A stretch of DNA of 64,000 nt from Desmonostoc muscorum LEGE 12446 (GCF_015207005.2 NZ_JADEXS020000001.1:2232001-2296000); one strand, 5' to 3'. Positions 34,067-42,921 are shown, numbered from the stretch's first letter. A program made the numbers and translations. Notes: generated by a model not told the origin, from the letters alone.

Positions 34067-34116
34067 AGTCCGTTTGAACGGACTTAGGTTATTAGCCTCG
34101 GAATTAATTCCGAGGC
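34067..34116. repeat. Twin palindromes (AGTCCGTT/AACGGACT and GCCTCGGAATT...)
   Basis: Two adjacent perfect palindromes: AGTCCGTT-TG-AACGGACT at 34067-34084, and a 22-base palindrome GCCTCGGAATT/AATTCCGAGGC at 34095-34116. Such paired hairpins resemble the ends of IS200/IS605-type elements or interspersed palindromes; no transposase is next to it. Confidence 0.6.
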
Positions 34117-34157
34117 GGGATAGCAACGAAGCGAAGAATTTGCCTTTAGCAGTGCTT

Positions 34158-34406
34158 CTACTTAGTTTTTTCGCTTGTTGGGTGCACTAAAGCTTTAACT
34201 AAACCCGTAATTGTGACAATCACAGAGGCAATTCCGCCGATGGATACTGAAGTCAAAATTGCCACTGCAAGAATGATTTCACCCGGACTGTCCCCGTTTC
34301 GCATCCAAGTAGATGGATTCTCTACCGATGTTGGCGAGGCGGGGATTAATTGCGAAGTTTGGGTGGTTTGATTAGCGTTGACTGGAGTTGTTAAGGCAGT
34401 TTTCAT
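34158..34406 (-). CDS. Small membrane protein divergent from the STAND gene
   Basis: An 82-residue protein. A Thr/Pro/Ser-rich N-terminal half (~1-40) is followed by a long hydrophobic segment (IILAVAILTSVSIGGIASVIVTITGLVKAL) that could form one long or two short membrane helices, and a charged tail (HPTSEKTK). AGAAGAGG lies before the ATG. It shares a ~135-base divergent promoter region with the NB-ARC/TPR gene. No family is recognised. A small membrane protein beside a STAND NTPase could be an effector or partner, but this is inference. Confidence 0.55.
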   Translation of the reverse strand: MKTALTTPVNANQTTQTSQLIPASPTSVENPSTWMRNGDSPGEIILAVAILTSVSIGGIASVIVTITGLVKALVHPTSEKTK

Positions 34407-34424
34407 GGCTGAACCTCTTCTAAA

Positions 34425-34500
34425 TGTTTCTATGCAAATCGTATTACTGGCTAAAGAAGAGGAAATTCCCTAGAAATGGAGACAAAGTAGAAAGAAAGTA
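34425..34500. promoter_or_regulatory. Promoter-proximal segment conserved between the two STAND/TPR paralogues
   Basis: AAATGTTTCTATGCAAAT...AAGAGGA...GAGACAAAGTAGAA corresponds to AAAATGCTTCTATGCAAAT...AAGAGGA...GAGACAAAGTAGAA at ~37886-37955. The shared ~70 bases lie a similar distance before each start codon. Confidence 0.6.
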
Positions 34501-34540
34501 GAAATTAAGTAAAATCGAGAAGAAATCTCACAAGCTGTCT

Positions 34541-36946
34541 ATGGAATGGGCTGATTTTTTAGCCAATGAAGCTGTTGACCGTGGCTTATTGGAAGAGCAA
34601 ACGGAAGCTTTTGTAAAGCGTTTGAAGACTCAAAACTCAACTAATAGTGAGGCAAAAGTTGCCAGCGATTTGAACATCGGTATTGCTGCTGTTAAAAAGC
34701 GGATGGCTGAGGTGTATGACAAGTTCGCCAAGAGTTATCCTGAATTAGCCACTTCTAAGAGTCGGGGTAAGCTGGAAAAGTTACAGGCTTGCCTGAGGGC
34801 GAAATATAATGGCGGGCAAAATGCCCAGTCAACAATTAAAGAAATTCATCAAAATATTCCCCCTGCTGTTCCATTTGAAAAATTTGTGGGACGTGAGGCG
34901 GAACTAGAAAAACTGCACCAGCAATTACAAACATCTCGGCAAGTTGCAATTGTAGCTGTGGCGGGTATGGGTGGTGTCGGCAAAACTGAACTGGCTACCC
35001 AATACGCCAAACAGCATTTGCAGAATTATCAAGGTGGGGTTTGCTGGTTATCTGCACAAGGAATAGATGTCGGCATTCAGATTCTCAGATTTGCTGAATT
35101 AAAATTTAAACAATTAAAATTTAAACTCATTGCACCGCATGACTGGGAATTAGCAGATAGGCTGAATTACTGCTGGCAGAATTGGCAACAAGGTGAAGTG
35201 CTGCTGGTGTTTGATGATGTCACCGACTACAAAAAACAGGTTCAGCCTTATCTACCACCAGAATCACCCCGGTTTAAAGTATTGCTGACAACGCGCGAAG
35301 AATTTGATAGAACTTTGCCGCAATTACCTTTGGGTGTTCTCAAACCATTGGCGGCGATGAAATTATTAAAATCGCTGGTTGACAGAGAACGACTGAAAGG
35401 TGAACCTTGGGTTGCGAGAAAAATTTGTAAATCCTTGGGATATTTGCCTTTGGCGTTAGAGTTAGTGGGGCGATATCTGGATACAATGCCAGATTTGTCT
35501 CTGGAAAAACTGCTGAAGCGGCTAAACAAAAAGCGACTAGAACACGAAGCAGTAGCCAAGGCTAACCCATTAATGCGTTATGAATACGGCGTTGCTGAAG
35601 CTATTGCATTGAGTTGGGAACAGTTGGATGAAAATGCACGCTTTGTTGGTCGTTGGCTGAGTTTGTATGCTTTGGCTGATATTCCTTTTTCTGTTGAGGG
35701 GATAGAAGATGACAATGAACAAGAACTCTGGGAGAAAGCTATAGCTGATTTGCGGAAACTGCATTTAATACAATGGCAAAGTAAAGGAATTTATCGTCTA
35801 CATCCACTGATTCGGCAATTTTTCCAAATGAAGTTGGATGAGTCGAGTGAGGCGGATAAGGTGAAAACAATCTTTGCAACGCAGATGCTAGAGGTGGCAA
35901 AGCAAATTCCTCCACAGCCTAACCATGAAGATATTTTCAAGCCAACTCCGTATATTCTCCACCTTGCAGAAGTTGCAACCCACCTATCCCAATATCTCAG
36001 CGACGAGGATTTAATTGTGCTTTTCACAGGCTTAGGCTGGTTTTATCAAGGTCAAGGACTTTATCACCAAGCAGAACCTTGGTACAAACTATGTAAAGAA
36101 GTAGCTGAAAATCATCTTGGTTTAGAACATTCCGATGTTGCTTATAGCCTGAACAATCTGGCATTACTCTACGGTTTTGCAGGACGCTACAGCGAAGCTG
36201 AACCGTTGTTTCAGAAAGCTTTAGAACTGAGAAAACGCTTACTGGGAGACAACCATCCCCATGTTGCCTCTAGCCTGAACAATCTCGCAGAACTCTACCG
36301 TTCTATAGGACGCTACAAAAAAGCTGAACCTTTGTTTAAGCAAGCTTTAGAACTCAGAAAACGCCTGCTGGGAGAAAATCATCCCGATGTCGCTAATAGC
36401 TTGAACAATTTAGCAGGACTTTACGAATCTACAGGACGCCACAGTGAAGCCGAACCTCTGTTTAAGCAAGCTTTGGAACTGAGAAAATGCCTGCTGGGAG
36501 ACAATCATCTCGATGTGGCCACTAGCCTGAACAATCTGGCATTACTGTACCGTTTTACAGGACGCTATAGTGAAGCCGAACCTCTGTTTAAGCAAGCTTT
36601 GGAACAAAGAAAACGTCTACTGGGAGGCAACCATCCAGATGTCGCTTATAGTATGAACAATCTCGCAGGACTCTACTGTGCTACTGAACGCTATAGTGAA
36701 GCCAAACCTCTGTTTAAGCAAGCTTTGGAAATGAGAAAACGCCTACTGGGAGACAACCATCCAGATGTCGCTTATAGCATGAACAATCTCGCAGAACTCT
36801 ACCGTTCTACAGCACGCTACAGTGAAGCCGAACCCCTGTATCACCAAGCTTTGGCAATTTGTGAGCAGACTTTAGGTGTAGGCCATCCCAATACAATCAC
36901 AATTCGGGGAAATTATGCAATCTTTTTGAGAGAAGCATATCGCTAA
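34541..36946 (+). CDS. NB-ARC (STAND) NTPase with C-terminal TPR repeats
   Basis: An 801-residue STAND protein. Residues 1-~90 are a small helical, HTH-like N-terminal domain (MEWADFLANEAVDRGL...LNIGIAAVKKRMAEVYDKF). NB-ARC follows, with Walker A GMGGVGKT (142-149), Walker B VLLVFDDV (~220-227), sensor LLTTRE (~248-253) and GxP-type GYLPLALEL (~300-308). A winged-helix-like region (~350-430) leads to about seven kinesin-light-chain-type TPRs of 42 residues (SLNNLAxLYxxxGRYxEAEPLxxxALExRKRLLGxxHPDVA). This is an oligomerising sensor switch, in the class used for anti-phage defence or signalling. The tandem paralogue lies at 37980. Confidence 0.9.
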   Translation: MEWADFLANEAVDRGLLEEQTEAFVKRLKTQNSTNSEAKVASDLNIGIAAVKKRMAEVYDKFAKSYPELATSKSRGKLEKLQACLRAKYNGGQNAQSTIKEIHQNIPPAVPFEKFVGREAELEKLHQQLQTSRQVAIVAVAGMGGVGKTELATQYAKQHLQNYQGGVCWLSAQGIDVGIQILRFAELKFKQLKFKLIAPHDWELADRLNYCWQNWQQGEVLLVFDDVTDYKKQVQPYLPPESPRFKVLLTTREEFDRTLPQLPLGVLKPLAAMKLLKSLVDRERLKGEPWVARKICKSLGYLPLALELVGRYLDTMPDLSLEKLLKRLNKKRLEHEAVAKANPLMRYEYGVAEAIALSWEQLDENARFVGRWLSLYALADIPFSVEGIEDDNEQELWEKAIADLRKLHLIQWQSKGIYRLHPLIRQFFQMKLDESSEADKVKTIFATQMLEVAKQIPPQPNHEDIFKPTPYILHLAEVATHLSQYLSDEDLIVLFTGLGWFYQGQGLYHQAEPWYKLCKEVAENHLGLEHSDVAYSLNNLALLYGFAGRYSEAEPLFQKALELRKRLLGDNHPHVASSLNNLAELYRSIGRYKKAEPLFKQALELRKRLLGENHPDVANSLNNLAGLYESTGRHSEAEPLFKQALELRKCLLGDNHLDVATSLNNLALLYRFTGRYSEAEPLFKQALEQRKRLLGGNHPDVAYSMNNLAGLYCATERYSEAKPLFKQALEMRKRLLGDNHPDVAYSMNNLAELYRSTARYSEAEPLYHQALAICEQTLGVGHPNTITIRGNYAIFLREAYR

Positions 36947-37086
36947 CGATCGCCCCCTTTCTCCCAAAATCACACAAAATTGACGCCACACAACAGTTGT
37001 AGTTCAAATTTTAGCAGCGATGGCTAAATTTTAACGCTCTTGACTCTAAGCAGAGGAATGCTATCTAATAAACTGAGGATAAATTT

Positions 37087-37341
37087 ATGCGAACAGTACC
37101 AATTCAATTACCAGAAACAGTATTTTCAGCACTTCGTAAAAATCCTGAAGAATTTATCCAAGAAATGCGAATTGCAGCAGCAGTGAAATGGTATGAATTA
37201 GGCGATATCTCACAAGCCAAAGCAGCAGAAATCGCTGGGCTAACTCGTGCTGAATTTATTAATGCCTTATCACGCTACCAAGTAGATTTTATGCAATATA
37301 CTGCCCAAGAGTTAGCCCAGGAACTGGCAAATGTCGATTAA
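37087..37341 (+). CDS. UPF0175 family antitoxin-like protein
   Basis: An 84-residue protein with IQLPETVFSALRKNPEEFIQEMRIAAAVKWYELGDISQAKAAEIAGLTRAEFINALSRYQVDF, the UPF0175 signature (helical, winged/HTH-like). In cyanobacteria this family is regularly paired with DUF3368 PIN-domain proteins, as here. It overlaps the next gene by 11 bases. Likely antitoxin and autoregulator. Confidence 0.87.
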   Translation: MRTVPIQLPETVFSALRKNPEEFIQEMRIAAAVKWYELGDISQAKAAEIAGLTRAEFINALSRYQVDFMQYTAQELAQELANVD

Positions 37342-37603
37342 TCGTGTAATTATTAACTCTTCACCTTTGATTGTGCTTTTGAAAAGTCAACAAGCAAAAT
37401 TAATTCCACAATTATTCACAGAGATTTTAGTTCCATTAGGTGTTTTTGAAGAAGTCACAACCAAAGATGATGTCGCATCAACACAACTACCCAGTATTTC
37501 TTGGATAGAAATAGTAGAAGTTAATACTATTGCACCAGAAGTAGCAGCTTGGGATTTGGGAAAGTGGCGATACCTTCTCTGTGAAATGCTATGCGAACGG
37601 TAA
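37331..37603 (+). pseudogene. DUF3368 PIN-domain toxin, truncated
   Basis: Ninety residues. The N-terminal half of a PIN toxin is intact (VIINSSPLIVLLKS with the first catalytic Asp position replaced by Asn-Ser-Ser as is usual in DUF3368, then VPLGVFEEV, and APEVAAWDLGK). Full-length proteins have ~150-160 residues with acidic residues in the second half. Here the frame ends after WDLGKWRYLLCEMLCER, and the sequence from ~37562 (GCGATACCTTCTCTGTG...GCTATGCGAACGG) has the look of a dispersed repeat. The second half is therefore lost and the toxin is probably inactive. Confidence 0.72.
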
Positions 37604-37740
37604 CCTTTGCTAACCCTCCCTCTTTTCTCTTCCTTTGCGCCCTTTGCGTCCTTTGCGGTTCGTTTCTCATGCCCCCTTATATCTAAAAAATAGAGCGTAG
37701 GCCTATCCCTTCGTAAACATGACTTACCCGTTTCGAGTTC

Positions 37741-37854
37741 AAAGGTGCAACTTTGAGGCTCAAAGGTGCAACTTCGAGGCTCAAAGGTGCAACTTTCACC
37801 TTCAGAAGCTCAACTTTCACCCTCAGAGGCTCAATTTTCACCTTCAGAGGCTCA
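37741..37854. repeat. 21-bp tandem repeat array, 5-6 units (second copy)
   Basis: Same 21-base design as at 33770-34000 (AAAGGTGCAACTTYGAGGCTC), here followed by a variant AGAGGCTCAACTTTCACCTTC. It lies 125 bases before the second TPR gene, as the first array lies before the first copy, so array and gene were probably duplicated together. Confidence 0.82.
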
Positions 37855-37979
37855 AATGGCGATCGCTAAAGTCAGCCACTGCTTTAAAATGCTTCTATGC
37901 AAATGTATCTTTACCTCAAAAAGAGGAGATTTGCAAATCGAGACAAAGTAGAATCAAAAATAAACTTCACAAACTGTTT

Positions 37980-39872
37980 ATGCAATGGGCTAATTTTCTA
38001 GCCAAAGAAGCTGCTACTAATGGCTTATCTCTAGAGCAAACGGCAGCTTTTGTAACCTATTTTAAGACTGAAAACTTAAGTAAAAGTGAAACTCAACTTC
38101 CCAGCGAATTAAACATTGATATTGGTGCTTTCAGAAAGTGGATGGGTGAGCTATATGACAAGTTCGCCCAGAATTATCCTGAGTTAGCTATTTCCAACAG
38201 TCGGAGCAAACTAGAAAAGTTACAAGCTTACCTGAAGGCGAAATATAATAGCGAATTGGATGTCCTCAAACCATTGGCGGCGATGAAATTATTAAAATCG
38301 CTGGTGGTTCGGGAACGACTGCAACAAGAAGCTTGGGTTGCGAGAAGAATTTGTAAATTTTTGGGATATTCAGCTTTAGCGTTAGAGTTAGTGGGGCGAT
38401 ATCTCGATCAAATGCCAAATTTATCTCTGGAAACACTGCTGAAGCGGCTAGAGAAAAAACGAGAGGAACATAAAGCAGTAATCGATGCTGACTTATTGAT
38501 GCATTATGAATACGGTGTAGCTGAAGCTTTTGAATTGAATTGGGAACAATTGGATGAGAATGCAAAAAGTTTTGGCCGTTTGCTCAGTTTGTGTGCGTTA
38601 GCTGACATTCCCTTATCTGTGGAGACGATAGAAGATGACAAAAAACAACAACTCAATGAAAAAGCGATCGCCGATTTACTAGAATTGCATTTGTTACAAC
38701 AGAAAAGTCAAGAAATCTATCGACTAAATCCCCTAATTCAGCAACTTCTCCAAATGAAGTTGAATCATTCAAGTGAGGCGGATGAAGCAAAAACTAAATT
38801 TGCAGTGATGATGTTAGAGGTAGCAAAGCTAATTCCGCAACAGCCTAACCCTGAAGATATTCTCAATTTCACTCCACATATCCCGCACATTAAAGAAGTT
38901 GCAACCCATCTATCCCAGTATCTCAGTGATGAAAATCTAATTACTCTGTTTACTAAATTGGCCTGGTTTTACCAAGGTCAAGAAATTTATCAGGAAGCAG
39001 AATCTTGGTTGCAACGGTGTGTAGAACTGACTCAAAATCATTCTGGTTTAGAACATTCCTATGTCGCTGCTAGCCTCAACAATTTAGCAAAACTCTACGA
39101 ATCTACAGGACGGGACAGTGAAGCTGAAGCTTTATATCAGCAAGCTTTAGAACTGAGACAACGCCTGTTGGGAGACAACCATCTTGATGTCGCCACTAGT
39201 TTGAACAATTTAGCCTTACTCTACGAATCTACAGGACGCTATAGCGAAGCCGAACCGTTGCTTGAGCAAGCTTTAGAACTGAGAAAACGCCTGCTGGGAG
39301 AAGAACATACCGATGTCGCCACTAACTTGAGCTATTTAGCATTAGTCTACGAATCTACAGGACGCTATAGCGAAGCCGAATCTTTGTATCAGCAAGCTTT
39401 AGAACTGTGGAAACGCCTAGTGGGAGAAGAACATCCCCATGTCGCCACTAGCCTGAACAATTTAGCAGCATTGTACTGTTATACAGGACGCTACAGCGAA
39501 GCCGAACCCTTGCTGAAACAGGCTTTAAAACTGAGAAGACGCCTGCTGGGAGAACAACATATCGATGTCGCCACTAGCCTGAACAATTTAGGACAACTCT
39601 ACGAATCTACAGGACGCTACAGCCAAGCCGAACCCTTGTATCAGCAAGGTTTGGAACTGACTAAACGCCTGCTGGGAAACAACCATCCCGATGTCGCCAT
39701 TAGTTTGAACAATTTAGCAGCGCTCTATCGTCATACAAGACGCTACAGGAAAGCCAAACCCTTGTTTGAGCAAGCTTTGAAAATTTGTGAACGGACTTTA
39801 GGTGTCAGTCATCCTACAACTATGACGGTTCGGGCAAATTATGCCAGCTTTTTAAGAGAAGCATATCATTAG
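37980..39872 (+). CDS. TPR protein, STAND paralogue lacking the NTPase core
   Basis: About 630 residues. It aligns with the NB-ARC/TPR protein at 34541 from its first residue (MQWANFLAKEAATNGL) to KYN at residue 90. It then jumps to VLKPLAAMKLLKSLV (residue 95, matching residue 266 of the paralogue). The missing 171 residues include Walker A, Walker B and the sensor. The remaining winged-helix-like region and about eight 42-residue TPRs are intact and in frame. The upstream part of the open frame (37719-37979) is a 21-bp repeat array and not protein. The start at 37980 matches the paralogue. It may act as a non-catalytic partner or be decaying. Confidence 0.85.
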   Translation: MQWANFLAKEAATNGLSLEQTAAFVTYFKTENLSKSETQLPSELNIDIGAFRKWMGELYDKFAQNYPELAISNSRSKLEKLQAYLKAKYNSELDVLKPLAAMKLLKSLVVRERLQQEAWVARRICKFLGYSALALELVGRYLDQMPNLSLETLLKRLEKKREEHKAVIDADLLMHYEYGVAEAFELNWEQLDENAKSFGRLLSLCALADIPLSVETIEDDKKQQLNEKAIADLLELHLLQQKSQEIYRLNPLIQQLLQMKLNHSSEADEAKTKFAVMMLEVAKLIPQQPNPEDILNFTPHIPHIKEVATHLSQYLSDENLITLFTKLAWFYQGQEIYQEAESWLQRCVELTQNHSGLEHSYVAASLNNLAKLYESTGRDSEAEALYQQALELRQRLLGDNHLDVATSLNNLALLYESTGRYSEAEPLLEQALELRKRLLGEEHTDVATNLSYLALVYESTGRYSEAESLYQQALELWKRLVGEEHPHVATSLNNLAALYCYTGRYSEAEPLLKQALKLRRRLLGEQHIDVATSLNNLGQLYESTGRYSQAEPLYQQGLELTKRLLGNNHPDVAISLNNLAALYRHTRRYRKAKPLFEQALKICERTLGVSHPTTMTVRANYASFLREAYH

Positions 39873-39995
39873 CGATCGCCCACCATATCATATCCTGCTG
39901 AATACTTATCGTTTAGACTGACGCGGGGATAGGGAGACGCTCTTACGCGGAGAATTTTTTTAATTACGGCGATTTTCAGGTAATTAAACCATAGA

Positions 39996-40023
39996 GTAGG
40001 GTAGCACAGCGGTGCTACCCTAC
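39996..40023. terminator. Bidirectional hairpin between convergent genes
   Basis: Perfect 12-bp arms GTAGGGTAGCAC and GTGCTACCCTAC with a 4-base loop, between the TPR gene and the minus-strand GH13 gene. The GTAGGG...CCCTAC theme is also a common cyanobacterial dispersed palindrome (compare 57271-57301). Confidence 0.6.
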
Positions 40024-40124
40024 AAAGGATTGTGGTTCAAATACATGAAAATTGCTGTAAAGGGGGCGATATTTCCCCCCTGTTCTCCATTATTCAAATC
40101 CTGACTGAAAACTAGTATCTTTAA

Positions 40125-41783
40125 TTACTGCCAAACAAACACTTTAGCTTCGTATGGTCCCAAATCAGTGATGATGCCATCGTCACCACCTTCCACATCA
40201 TAATTCGCAGTCCATTCGTGCCATGTACCACCGCTAGGAAAGTTAGGAACATGATAGCCAGCTAGGAAATTTTCTGAGAAATTCGCTACCACGACTACGC
40301 GAGAACCTTGTTCGTTCCAACGGCTATAAGCTAACACTTTTGCCTCTGCATTTTCGTGAATAAAATCAATATTTTCTGTGTAGAGAGCATGATTACTTTT
40401 ACGCAGGTTGGTTAAACCTTTGTAATATTCAAATAAACCACGATTTAAATCATTACCCAACAGCGTCCAATCGATTTTAGCTGACTCAGGTTGCTTAGGT
40501 TTGTACTCGCCAAATTCCTCTCCCATCCAAATCAAAGGTACACCAATAGCAGTCATCAGGATAGCTACTCCTAATTTAATCCGCCTAAAAGCTTCTTCAT
40601 CAAAAATCTCACGGTTCCCCAGTTCTACCATGAGATGATGATGGTCATGGTTGGTGAGATAATTTACTACATTAGTAGCACCCAAGAAACCTTGACGTTT
40701 GCAGTCAATAACATCTTTAAGACGCTCTAAATCAAATGTATCGCCGCAGATATGCTCTAAAATGCAGTGATAAAAACTATCATGCCAGCAACCATCCATC
40801 GGCCCATCGACATTGGTTATGCTGGTAGTTTCAGGAATGTGTTCGGCGACGTTATAAAAAGGTTTTGCACCAGCAGTATTTTTAGCTTCTTGCACAATCC
40901 AGTGCATGAAATCATAGTTAGCAATTTGCCGCGCTGCATCATAGCGAATACCATCAAGATGAAATTCCGTAATCCAATAACGGATTGTTTCACCAATAAA
41001 TTTTCGCGCTGGAAAAGTATCTAAATTTTCGTCGTAATGTTCATAATTAAACTCAGGACCCCAGTTATTATCAGGGTCACGGGGAGAGTGATGATACCAA
41101 TAATCATGGTCAATTTGTGTTAATGGACTGGATGCTTCTGAGTGGTTATAAATTCCATCATTAATTACACGAATGCCTCTAGCATGACACTCATCAATCA
41201 AGTTTTTCAACTCAGCAGTAGTACCATAACTAGATTCTGTTGCAAAGAAGTGGCGGGGATTATAACCCCAGCTATGATCGCCAGGATATTCTTTTATTGG
41301 CATCAACTCAATAGCATTGATTCCTAATTCACACAAATAATCTAACTTTTCAACAACATGTTTGTATTTGCCTCGTGCATAAGGGTCATCTTCACCACCA
41401 GAAAAATCACCAACATGCAGTTCATAAATTACTAATTCATGGTCAGCAGGTAAAGGTTTATCATCATGTCGCCAAACATAGGTATCAACAATTCTTTCCC
41501 CATCTTTGACGCGGATAATACCATTATCTTCTCCACCCACTTCATCTATATCAGTTGCATAGGGATCTGTGACATCAACCCATTGTTCTGGTTCAAAAAA
41601 CCATGAATTTGTTTGCACACGGAATTTATATTGATAAGCGCCATCTTCTAATTCAACACTTGTGCGGAAATAGCCATCTTCACCTTTTTCCATTGGAATT
41701 TCTTGCCAATCAGAAAAAGAACCAATTAGTGCGGCTCCTTTGTTGTAGGGTGCAAATAAATTAAATTCAATTGGCTTTGCCAT
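40125..41783 (-). CDS. GH13 alpha-amylase family enzyme with N-terminal CBM48-like domain
   Basis: A 552-residue protein. An N-terminal carbohydrate-binding/E-set domain (FNLFAPYNKGAALIGSFSDWQEIPM...YQYKFRV) is followed by a GH13 barrel. The conserved regions are INDGIYNHS (region I), LDGIRYDAAR with the nucleophile Asp (II), NVAEHIPE with the acid/base Glu (III) and LTNHDHHH (IV). Layout and length are close to branching-enzyme-like or maltooligosyl-trehalose-type GH13 proteins of cyanobacteria, but the exact reaction on alpha-glucan is not clear. No signal peptide; likely cytoplasmic glycogen metabolism. Confidence 0.88.
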   Translation of the reverse strand: MAKPIEFNLFAPYNKGAALIGSFSDWQEIPMEKGEDGYFRTSVELEDGAYQYKFRVQTNSWFFEPEQWVDVTDPYATDIDEVGGEDNGIIRVKDGERIVDTYVWRHDDKPLPADHELVIYELHVGDFSGGEDDPYARGKYKHVVEKLDYLCELGINAIELMPIKEYPGDHSWGYNPRHFFATESSYGTTAELKNLIDECHARGIRVINDGIYNHSEASSPLTQIDHDYWYHHSPRDPDNNWGPEFNYEHYDENLDTFPARKFIGETIRYWITEFHLDGIRYDAARQIANYDFMHWIVQEAKNTAGAKPFYNVAEHIPETTSITNVDGPMDGCWHDSFYHCILEHICGDTFDLERLKDVIDCKRQGFLGATNVVNYLTNHDHHHLMVELGNREIFDEEAFRRIKLGVAILMTAIGVPLIWMGEEFGEYKPKQPESAKIDWTLLGNDLNRGLFEYYKGLTNLRKSNHALYTENIDFIHENAEAKVLAYSRWNEQGSRVVVVANFSENFLAGYHVPNFPSGGTWHEWTANYDVEGGDDGIITDLGPYEAKVFVWQ

Positions 41784-42106
41784 AGAAGTGTTTGTAATAT
41801 CAAGGGTTGATAGAAGTATTCTCTGATGGTTAATTAAATTTGCAAATCACTCTAGAGAATGAATTGAATAAGTAGTGCTTCTATCTTCAGGAATAATTGA
41901 TAAATATTTTTTCGGAAATTTAGCTGTTTTTATTGAATTTTGACTTTTTATAGTATCTAGTAATTAAAACATCATGGAGATAGGAAACATAAAATTCCTT
42001 TCAACAAGGCAAAAAATGATTCAGAATTCAGGATTCTGAATCAATCAGTAGCGATTCTAAATTATCCACTTCAAGCATTGCTGAACTGAGAATTATGAAT
42101 TTGATT
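41784..42106. other. Intergenic, nothing specific seen
   Basis: AT-rich stretch with short GAATTC/CTGAAT repeats around 42018-42045. No ORF, RNA gene or clear hairpin recognised. Confidence 0.4.
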
Positions 42107-42484
42107 TTAATCAATTTTGCCGCTATTTTGTTGGAGATAACTTAACAACCAATTCGCAGCTGTGGCCCTGCGAGTTTGTCGAGGCCCAAATTCACCAATT
42201 TTGTAACCTTTGAAGCCCAGTTTTTGTTTGAGTGATTGTTTATTTTCAGTAGGAATAGAACGAGTTAACTTGACTGTTGCGGGGCGAGAGTCAATAAAAT
42301 CTGGTGGTTCTGGGTACTCATCCTGCCATTCTGGTGCAACTTGGCTAGTATCCCATTGTCCAGTTGATGAATCATAGCGATAGCCTAAATAATGCCATAG
42401 CAACTGATTAACTGTGGCATCATCTAGTTCTTCGTTGAGAATTGCCCAAATTGTGTCTGTATTGAGTGGTGGCAGATTAGACAT
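42107..42484 (-). CDS. DUF1823 family protein
   Basis: A 125-residue protein of the cyanobacterial/plastid DUF1823 type: LNTDTIWAILNEELDDATVNQLLWHYLGYRYDSSTGQWD, followed by a Pro-rich segment (PEWQDEYPEPPDFIDSRPATVKLTRSIP) and a basic C-terminal helix. Soluble, with no known function. Confidence 0.78.
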   Translation of the reverse strand: MSNLPPLNTDTIWAILNEELDDATVNQLLWHYLGYRYDSSTGQWDTSQVAPEWQDEYPEPPDFIDSRPATVKLTRSIPTENKQSLKQKLGFKGYKIGEFGPRQTRRATAANWLLSYLQQNSGKID

Positions 42485-42675
42485 AAGTAAGTAAGAATTC
42501 AGAATCCAGAAATTAGAATTTAAGAAAACCTTTATGATTAGCCTATTACACTTCTAAAGACAGGGGCAATTTTATTTTTATCTACACCTGCTGGAAGATT
42601 TATCTACTACAAGCATTAGACAAACTACTAAAGAGATCCTAGATCAGGGGATTCGCTTTCCTCAGGAGGAAAATT

Positions 42676-42921
42676 ATGGGAATAGGCGATTTGTTTAGAA
42701 ATATAGTCGGTGGCATCCAGAAACGACGTGATGAAGAGTGGGATAATCGCGATCGCACTCTATACAGTTATCGCCCCGAAGACGACGATGAACACCGCGA
42801 CTACAGATATCGCAGCGAAGATGACGAGGACGAAGACTACGGGTACAGATATCGCCGCAATGACGACGAAAACACTGATTACACATATCGTGACGAAGAC
42901 GAAGAGGAAGACCGCGATTAA
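42676..42921 (+). CDS. Small, highly charged, probably disordered protein
   Basis: An 81-residue protein with a short amphipathic start (MGIGDLFRNIVGGIQKRRDEEW), then repeated Tyr/Arg and Asp/Glu clusters (YRYRSEDDEDED, YRYRRNDDEN, YTYRDEDEEED). A near-perfect Shine-Dalgarno AGGAGG lies six bases before the ATG, so translation is probably strong. The period of the YxYR-acidic unit is ~12-14 residues. It diverges from the DUF1823 gene and precedes acylphosphatase. Function unknown. Confidence 0.7.
   Translation: MGIGDLFRNIVGGIQKRRDEEWDNRDRTLYSYRPEDDDEHRDYRYRSEDDEDEDYGYRYRRNDDENTDYTYRDEDEEEDRD

Noticed and set aside
37719..37979. 87-residue N-terminal extension of the second TPR protein
   Set aside because: It consists of the 21-bp array and the promoter segment shared with the paralogue; the homologous start is the ATG at 37980.
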